Source: Bacteroidales bacterium (GTDB lineage: Bacteria; Bacteroidota; Bacteroidia; Bacteroidales; JAOZMU01). From it: DNA of 11,515 nucleotides. The number at the start of each line of letters is the position of its first letter. Within the stretch, counting starts at the first letter, position 1. Of this stretch, positions 7,012 to 11,515 are shown piece by piece. Where the stretch lies: positions 1 to 11,515 of the forward strand of contig JAOZMU010000058.1 of NCBI GenBank assembly GCA_029934165.1. The letters run 5' to 3'. The notes beneath the pieces are model-generated. The model was not told where the DNA came from and did not search any database. It worked only from the letters and a program-made list of their open reading frames with translations. Made by a program: the position numbers and the translations under genes.

Positions 7012-7970
7012 AAAAAAGTCTTATTCCGTCCTATATATTCAAAATGATAACCCCAGAAATTATAATCCAGCGTATGGAAATTTCTCCCTAGTCTATAAAT
7101 AAACGATTCATTATCAAACCCTTGGCTTTCGGCTGATTTTCCCCCGCCCAGACATACATTCCTGAACTGCCCGAATACATAGATAGTATCCGGAGACAGA
7201 ACATCCATGTATTTATCCTGTCCGCTTTTGGGTATTTCCGTAAGTGCCATGGTCGAAACCAGAACATAGGGTTTTTCAATACGTTCAATAACCCATTCAA
7301 AGTCAAACAACGAGCACAGGTGAATTTTAGAATCTTCGGAACCAGTCAGGTACTGATCTTTATCACCGAGTGTGGCGATATCCGCGGATGGGAAAAAATC
7401 TGTCAGATAAAAAGATTGAATTGCGTGAAGAACCGGATGATCAATTATATAATACTTGGAGCATAAATTGTATTGGCAAACCATCCTGGCAAGATTCCCA
7501 AACCCTCCGCCGATTTCAATAAAAGGCAATGGCGTTCCATAGAGAAAGTTACAGAAATGCTGTAGTTTGGCAATATGATAAAGATGCCTCATAGAGGTTA
7601 CGGTGATATATGTTCCGTTCTCGCATACCAGATCTTTTGGTTGGCCGCATACTGACTCGGTGTGATTGCTTAGAAGAAAATCAAGCTTATTCTGTCCATA
7701 CTGATCTGAAATTTTTTTCAAAAAATGGTGACCGCTTCCCCCGGTTATCTGCGGTCCGAGGGACGGATGAGATTGAAACATCAGCAAATTATCGATGGTA
7801 AGCGTGTCAGCCATTTCTTTATGCATTTCAACCCATACTTTCCATCTGTTGTCATTTCTGGCTTTTTCGCGGTTCAATCTCTGAACAAATATTTCGCTTG
7901 CCCACTTGGCTCGTTTTCTCCTATCTTCTGACGACGTGGCTAAAGGAGGATTCAAAAAGCTGATATTCAT
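7008..7970 (-). CDS. Putative sugar O-methyltransferase (TIGR04371-like)
   Basis: 320 residues from ATG 7970. PFIEIGGGFGNLARM (about 149-163) is the SAM-binding motif I, followed by YYIIDHP, which places an acidic residue at the end of the next strand as in class I methyltransferases. The long N-terminal part (RWKVWVEMHKEMADTL) and motif layout match the family annotated as putative sugar O-methyltransferase in O-antigen and capsule loci. The frame could extend to a TTG at 8009, but ATG 7970 has a strong ribosome site (GGGAG, 7978-7982, 7 nt away), so it is preferred; this leaves 45 nt after the preceding gene. The 3' end overlaps the thioredoxin-like gene by 4 nt. Probable job: O-methylation of a sugar in the glycan made here; position and substrate unknown. 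Confidence 0.8.
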   Translation of the reverse strand: MNISFLNPPLATSSEDRRKRAKWASEIFVQRLNREKARNDNRWKVWVEMHKEMADTLTIDNLLMFQSHPSLGPQITGGSGHHFLKKISDQYGQNKLDFLLSNHTESVCGQPKDLVCENGTYITVTSMRHLYHIAKLQHFCNFLYGTPLPFIEIGGGFGNLARMVCQYNLCSKYYIIDHPVLHAIQSFYLTDFFPSADIATLGDKDQYLTGSEDSKIHLCSLFDFEWVIERIEKPYVLVSTMALTEIPKSGQDKYMDVLSPDTIYVFGQFRNVCLGGGKSAESQGFDNESFIYRLGRNFHTLDYNFWGYHFEYIGRNKTFL

Positions 7971-7977
7971 ACGGTTT

Positions 7978-7982
7978 CTCCC
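7978..7982 (-). promoter_or_regulatory. Ribosome binding site GGGAG deciding the methyltransferase start
   Basis: GGGAG on the minus strand stands 7 nt upstream of ATG 7970, an ideal spacing. It falls inside the longer frame that would begin at TTG 8009, which lacks a comparable site. Confidence 0.7.
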
Positions 7983-8015
7983 ATTGAAATAATTTTGTGG
8001 CAAAGACAAGATGGG

Positions 8016-9767
8016 CTAAACACGTTCTGTCCCATCTACAGCTATAGCTGAATAAAAATGTTTAAATACAAGCCCGCTTAATCCGAAACCTTTTTGTCGG
8101 ATTTTATCAAGAAAATTATTGTATAATTCTGAGTAAACAGGTATGTATTTTTTATATGTATTACCAAAAAAATCTTTTGCAAGATTTTCCAACTTCTCAC
8201 CGGAACAATTGTTTTCAATCTGCCAAAGAGTCTCTTTGAAATAATCAGAATTCATATCTCCGACTTTTTCGCTGATGTTTTCATACCCCTCCTTTAATTC
8301 AAGATAGTCATCGTGCAAAGCATGTAAAATGTTTTCATTCATCGGATTCGTCATACGATAAATCAAGTTACCCAAATTTACCTGCAAGCTGTTTACCTCA
8401 CCCGAAGCCGGGAAACGGTAATATAGGTTATTCCAATGCTTAGACATTTTTTCTCCGATAGGATCAATAAACCTGTATTTCGGCGGTTCCCAGTAATTTT
8501 CTGCTTTGATTATGCGGTCATCATCTTTCAATCTGTGATAGAGCTTTGAATCTCTGATGAGGATAAGAACATTGGCCAACTGCATCAGGTTATCGGCCAA
8601 GCCGCACTCTTGCAAAAATTTCAGGTTATTCAGAAGAGTTTCTTTGGTAGAATTTGGTCCGAACATAATAAAACCGACCAATATATAGAACAAGTCCAAA
8701 TCACGCAACAGACGTATCGTCTGGAAATTATCCCTGATAGTGGCCCGCTTCTCATAGAATCGCAACTCATAATCAGAGCCGGCTTCGGCCCCGGGAATGA
8801 TCACATCAATACCAGCCTGTTTATACAATTTTAACAGTTCAATGTCCTCATGACTTTTCATTGTTTCGCAACGCATATAGACTTTTATCGACAGAGGCAG
8901 CTTTCGTCGAATAATTTCCTCGCAGATATCTCTTGCCCGCTGCTTGCCGTAATTGCCAGGGTCTTCAAAGGAACTGTCAGAAAAATTGAAAATTCTTGCT
9001 CCGTATTTTTTGACCAATATCTCAAGTTCATCAACAACATGTTCAGGCGATCTCCCGCGCCATCTTTTGCCTTTGAGAATCTTGCTGTACAGATTAACAC
9101 AGCAAAAGCTACATTTGCCGACACAACCCCTTGAGGTTATAAATCGGACTGATTCAACAATTTTGTTATCTGCCGGGTCTCTTTTTGCTGTTTCAAGAAA
9201 ATCACGAGCAGGAAATGGCAGTTCGTCCAAACTCTCAACAGGCTTACGCAACTCGTTCCTAATGATATTTCCTGTTTCATCCCGCCAGACCAGTCCTTTG
9301 ACGGCTGAGAAGTCCTGAATGTCTTTTTCCAATGTCTGCAATAATTCTAATAAAGTGTACTCGCCTTCACCTACGACCATAAAATCGAACAATGGCTCAT
9401 TTCTCAAAATATCTTCCGAGAGTGTAACCAGAAAGGGGCCCCCTGAAACAATGACCGCTTCGGGTTTATCTGACTTAATTTTTCTTGCAACGGCTCTGAC
9501 CTGCTTGTAATTCACCATATTTAATTGAAATCCATATACATCAGCCATAACATCAGCGGCGATTCCGATTTCATATTCTCCTCTGCTGGCAAAACATTGA
9601 TGAATTTTTACATCATAGCCCTGTTCACGAAGAAAAGCGGCCACAGAGGCAAGACCCAGCGGAATCTCCTGCTCATATTGATAGTCGCCGTCCATAACAA
9701 CATTCAGCAAAGCTATTCTTATATTCATATCTTCAATCTTTTCCCTTTTGTGCGATTTCATAATCAT
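8016..9767 (-). CDS. Radical SAM protein with N-terminal cobalamin-binding-like domain
   Basis: 583 residues. Residues 14-150 form a Rossmann-like domain of the B12-binding type (NIRIALLNVV, IPLGLASVAAFLREQGYDV, AVIVSGGPF at 104-112, VVGEGEYTLLELL at 131-143). The DxHxxG cobalamin-ligand motif is not visible, as in many members of this class, so cobalamin binding is inferred from architecture. FITSRGCVGKCSFC (209-222) gives C215, C219 and C222 for the radical SAM cluster; later AGIDVIIPGAEAGSD fits the barrel. The last 200 residues resemble no domain I know. Relatives perform C- or P-methylation and ring rearrangements at unreactive carbons (BchE/GenK type). Here, C-methylation of a sugar or lipid part is a guess. 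ATG 9767 overlaps the preceding stop (ATGA); ATG 9728 (MNIRIALL) is an alternative that starts right at the domain. Confidence 0.86.
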   Translation of the reverse strand: MIMKSHKREKIEDMNIRIALLNVVMDGDYQYEQEIPLGLASVAAFLREQGYDVKIHQCFASRGEYEIGIAADVMADVYGFQLNMVNYKQVRAVARKIKSDKPEAVIVSGGPFLVTLSEDILRNEPLFDFMVVGEGEYTLLELLQTLEKDIQDFSAVKGLVWRDETGNIIRNELRKPVESLDELPFPARDFLETAKRDPADNKIVESVRFITSRGCVGKCSFCCVNLYSKILKGKRWRGRSPEHVVDELEILVKKYGARIFNFSDSSFEDPGNYGKQRARDICEEIIRRKLPLSIKVYMRCETMKSHEDIELLKLYKQAGIDVIIPGAEAGSDYELRFYEKRATIRDNFQTIRLLRDLDLFYILVGFIMFGPNSTKETLLNNLKFLQECGLADNLMQLANVLILIRDSKLYHRLKDDDRIIKAENYWEPPKYRFIDPIGEKMSKHWNNLYYRFPASGEVNSLQVNLGNLIYRMTNPMNENILHALHDDYLELKEGYENISEKVGDMNSDYFKETLWQIENNCSGEKLENLAKDFFGNTYKKYIPVYSELYNNFLDKIRQKGFGLSGLVFKHFYSAIAVDGTERV

Positions 9768-10885
9768 TTCAAAATCTCTATCAAGTCAAAAGCTTGGAGA
9801 ATAATCCCCTCCATATCAATATTATATGTATATGTCCCTAATCGGCCTAATGTATATATATTTTCAGGTAAAGCATTCATATATTTTTCAGCCAAAGCTT
9901 TGGGTTCAGGGAAAGGAAGGGGATATAATCTGCCGTTTGACGACGGTATCTCCAAAACCAGCAGGGTGGTCGGTGCCTTATGAAAAGTCAGCTTCTTGTA
10001 TTCTACAACCCGGGTGAATTGTTCCTCATTCGCATAATAGATAAATTGTACTGAACCAGGAAAGACTTCCTCAACAGGTAATATAAGTTTGAAAAAATCC
10101 CTTCCGATATAGGGAAGTTCGCCAAAACAATAATCCATTAATTCATCAAGAGAAATTGTATTTACCAATATGTCCGCATTAAGCCACTCATCTTTAACTT
10201 TAACTCTTCTTTTTTCCAAATCAATTTTTTCCGGCTTGGAATTGAGCAAAACTTTCACATTTCTTGTGGTATTTTCAAAGTATTGATCATAGCCATCATA
10301 AGCATAAGGATATCCGACTAAACAATCCGGAGAAGAGCAAAGCCTGGAACCGGATTTCAGGGTGTAACCTTTAGGCGACCATTTGAATTCCTTCAGTTCT
10401 ATATTAGACTTGATTTGCCACATTTTTTTTGAATACACATTGATGAATTTATCGTAGAGAGTTTTTCCAACCCGGCCCATCCAAAATTCTTCAAAATTAG
10501 TAGGGGGTTGCGGAGGACTCTCTTTTAATTCATCCAGTTCTGTTTGTATCTGATCTGCATCCGGCATTCGGGGGATATCATCCTCATGAATGGGATATGA
10601 ATAAAACTGCCCATCCCTTTCCACATACGTCAGCAGCCCGTGATCCAGCTTACGCAACGGCACAAGCGTGTTGACAAATTGGAACACACCTGTTTCCTGT
10701 TCTTTTCTGGATGCCAAAGGCCTTGGTCCGCTTGTAAACGGATGCCCTCCATAATAAAAAGTTTTAAATCCCCCTCCCAGATAACTGTTTCTCTCCAGCA
10801 GGGTAACATCCCATCCGTTTTCAGAAAGAAGATATGACACGGATGTTCCTGATATTCCACCACCAATAACTATAGCAGATTTCAT
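9764..10885 (-). CDS. UDP-galactopyranose mutase-like FAD protein
   Basis: 373 residues, close to the usual 370-390 of bacterial UDP-galactopyranose mutases. The dinucleotide-binding motif IVIGGGISG (5-13) with E31 after the second strand is the FAD Rossmann signature. YYGGHPFTSGPRPL (44-57) matches the position of the mutase YGPHIFHT loop, YSYPIHEDDI resembles its YPFPIN segment, KFINVYSKKMW its YxxKxW helix, and the C-terminal YTLGRLGTYTYNIDM its FAD-contacting GRxxxYxYxxMD region. Known function: conversion of UDP-galactopyranose to UDP-galactofuranose with reduced FAD, in the cytosol, to supply galactofuranose for surface glycans. Several positions differ from the classic sequence, so a related mutase substrate or another flavoprotein reaction is possible. 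It starts 44 nt after the TylF-like gene and overlaps the cobalamin-type radical SAM gene by 4 nt. Confidence 0.8.
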   Translation of the reverse strand: MKSAIVIGGGISGTSVSYLLSENGWDVTLLERNSYLGGGFKTFYYGGHPFTSGPRPLASRKEQETGVFQFVNTLVPLRKLDHGLLTYVERDGQFYSYPIHEDDIPRMPDADQIQTELDELKESPPQPPTNFEEFWMGRVGKTLYDKFINVYSKKMWQIKSNIELKEFKWSPKGYTLKSGSRLCSSPDCLVGYPYAYDGYDQYFENTTRNVKVLLNSKPEKIDLEKRRVKVKDEWLNADILVNTISLDELMDYCFGELPYIGRDFFKLILPVEEVFPGSVQFIYYANEEQFTRVVEYKKLTFHKAPTTLLVLEIPSSNGRLYPLPFPEPKALAEKYMNALPENIYTLGRLGTYTYNIDMEGIILQAFDLIEILK

Positions 10886-10929
10886 TAATAAATTTTCCCA
10901 ATTTGTTAGTTATTACGTTTGAAGACTTA

Positions 10930-11515
10930 TTATAAAAGAGACTGCACAGACAGATTCTCCTCTCCCAAATAGGCAATGTAGGATCTCCCCCACCAACCAA
11001 TATTCAAGTGATGGATAAACTTCCATTGGCTATTTCGCTGGAACTCAAGAAAAGCACGACTGACACCCTTCAACGGAGAGCCTTTGTAACCAGCAAAAAG
11101 ATCGTCAATATATATAACCGCCCCCTCCTGTAAAAGCGGCTCGATGAATTCAAACACAGGAGCCGCTGATTCGTAAAGATCGCAGTCAACGGTAACTATA
11201 GCAATTTTATTCTCATCTTCTATGAAATGCCTTTGTAATTCATCTGTCAGGCTTTCCTGATAAAAACCTTTGATGCTCCTAACCCGATCATTGTAAATAC
11301 CGTGTTCCTCCACCATTTTCATGAAGTCCGATTCTGACGTGGCAAGCATCGCCTGTTCCCATCCTTCCACATCAGTTTTTGACTCCGGTGCAGGAAGTCC
11401 TTGGAAACTGTCAAATGCAAAAAAAGCCCCCCCCCAATTGTGCAGACGAGCCTCTGTGAGCGCCATGCGAAAGGTACGGCAACGGTGACATCCATATTCG
11501 TGATAGTCACCAGAG
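10930..11515 (-). CDS. TylF/MycF-type O-methyltransferase, 5' end outside window
   Basis: 194 residues are visible, read from 11514; the frame is open to the window edge, so the N-terminus is missing. The first visible residues, SGDYHEYGCHRCRTFRMAL, match the GDYxEFGVyrGxSF motif I of macrocin-type methyltransferases, showing that the first ATG in the window (11466) is internal. FAFDSFQGLP (32-41) is the diagnostic family motif. VTVDCDLYES and VIYIDDLF carry the aspartates that bind Mg2+ in MycF and TylF, and the following GSPLKGVSRAF fits too. Such enzymes O-methylate deoxysugars or other sugars; many copies occur in polysaccharide loci rather than antibiotic clusters. The coding sequence contains an uninterrupted run of nine G next to CTTTTTTT (11419-11435), a possible frameshift hotspot. 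Most upstream gene of the visible operon. Confidence 0.88.
   Translation of the reverse strand, partial: SGDYHEYGCHRCRTFRMALTEARLHNWGGAFFAFDSFQGLPAPESKTDVEGWEQAMLATSESDFMKMVEEHGIYNDRVRSIKGFYQESLTDELQRHFIEDENKIAIVTVDCDLYESAAPVFEFIEPLLQEGAVIYIDDLFAGYKGSPLKGVSRAFLEFQRNSQWKFIHHLNIGWWGRSYIAYLGEENLSVQSLL
11419..11435 (-). repeat. Homopolymer pair G9-C-T7 inside the TylF-like gene
   Basis: On the coding strand, nine consecutive G (11427-11435) are followed by one C and seven T (11419-11425), encoding WGGAFF. No homopolymer elsewhere in the window combines a G run of this length with a second run. A change of one base would shift the frame early in the enzyme. Confidence 0.8.

Noticed and set aside
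7971..8009. TTG start giving a 333-residue sugar methyltransferase
   Set aside because: ATG 7970 has a well-spaced GGGAG ribosome site and the extra 13 residues add no recognised feature.
9525..9983. 152-codon plus-strand open frame
   Set aside because: It is antisense to two well-supported genes (radical SAM and mutase-like) and shows no domain.
11319..11510. 63-codon minus-strand frame overlapping the TylF-like gene
   Set aside because: It is in a different frame from the conserved methyltransferase motifs and has no recognisable content.

Overview
The window is an accessory glycan-biosynthesis region of an anaerobic, moderately AT-rich bacterium. Three of its nine genes encode oxygen-sensitive radical SAM enzymes, and the spacers are full of short inverted-repeat elements. 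Both traits suit a sulfate-reducing or related Desulfobacterota (former Deltaproteobacteria) lineage, but that placement is inference only. All nine genes lie on the minus strand, so transcription runs from high to low coordinates. Two genes are cut by the window: a TylF-like methyltransferase at the right edge and a glycosyltransferase/radical SAM fusion at the left edge.

Right half (11515 down to 5578): a compact operon-like run. Its order is TylF/MycF-type methyltransferase (5' end outside the window), UDP-galactopyranose-mutase-like flavoprotein, radical SAM protein of the cobalamin-binding architecture, putative sugar O-methyltransferase, small thioredoxin-like protein, and radical SAM protein with a C-terminal SPASM/twitch-type cysteine set. 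Two junctions are 4-nt ATGA overlaps and one gap is 3 nt, so at least parts are translationally coupled.

Left half (5577 down to 1): three genes standing apart. They are an extended-SDR sugar nucleotide epimerase/dehydratase, a TPR-glycosyltransferase of the TIGR04372 type, and the N-terminal 451 residues of a protein joining a GT-B glycosyltransferase to a radical SAM domain. The spacers (about 170, 700 and 780 bp) hold no convincing gene. They contain several non-coding elements with terminal inverted repeats and direct flanking repeats (MITE-like), including one inserted inside the terminal repeat of another (5198-5469) and one ending 19 bp from the SDR start codon (4817-5096).

Working model (inference): the genes make and tailor an unusual cell-surface or secreted glycan. 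The SDR and mutase-like protein would shape nucleotide sugars, two glycosyltransferase modules assemble the chain, two methyltransferases add O-methyl groups, and three different radical SAM enzymes perform radical chemistry (C-methylation, dehydrogenation or epimerisation) on sugars or a carrier. The thioredoxin-like protein may serve the neighbouring radical SAM enzyme. Genes 1 and 2 look visibly more AT-rich than the rest and may have a separate origin.
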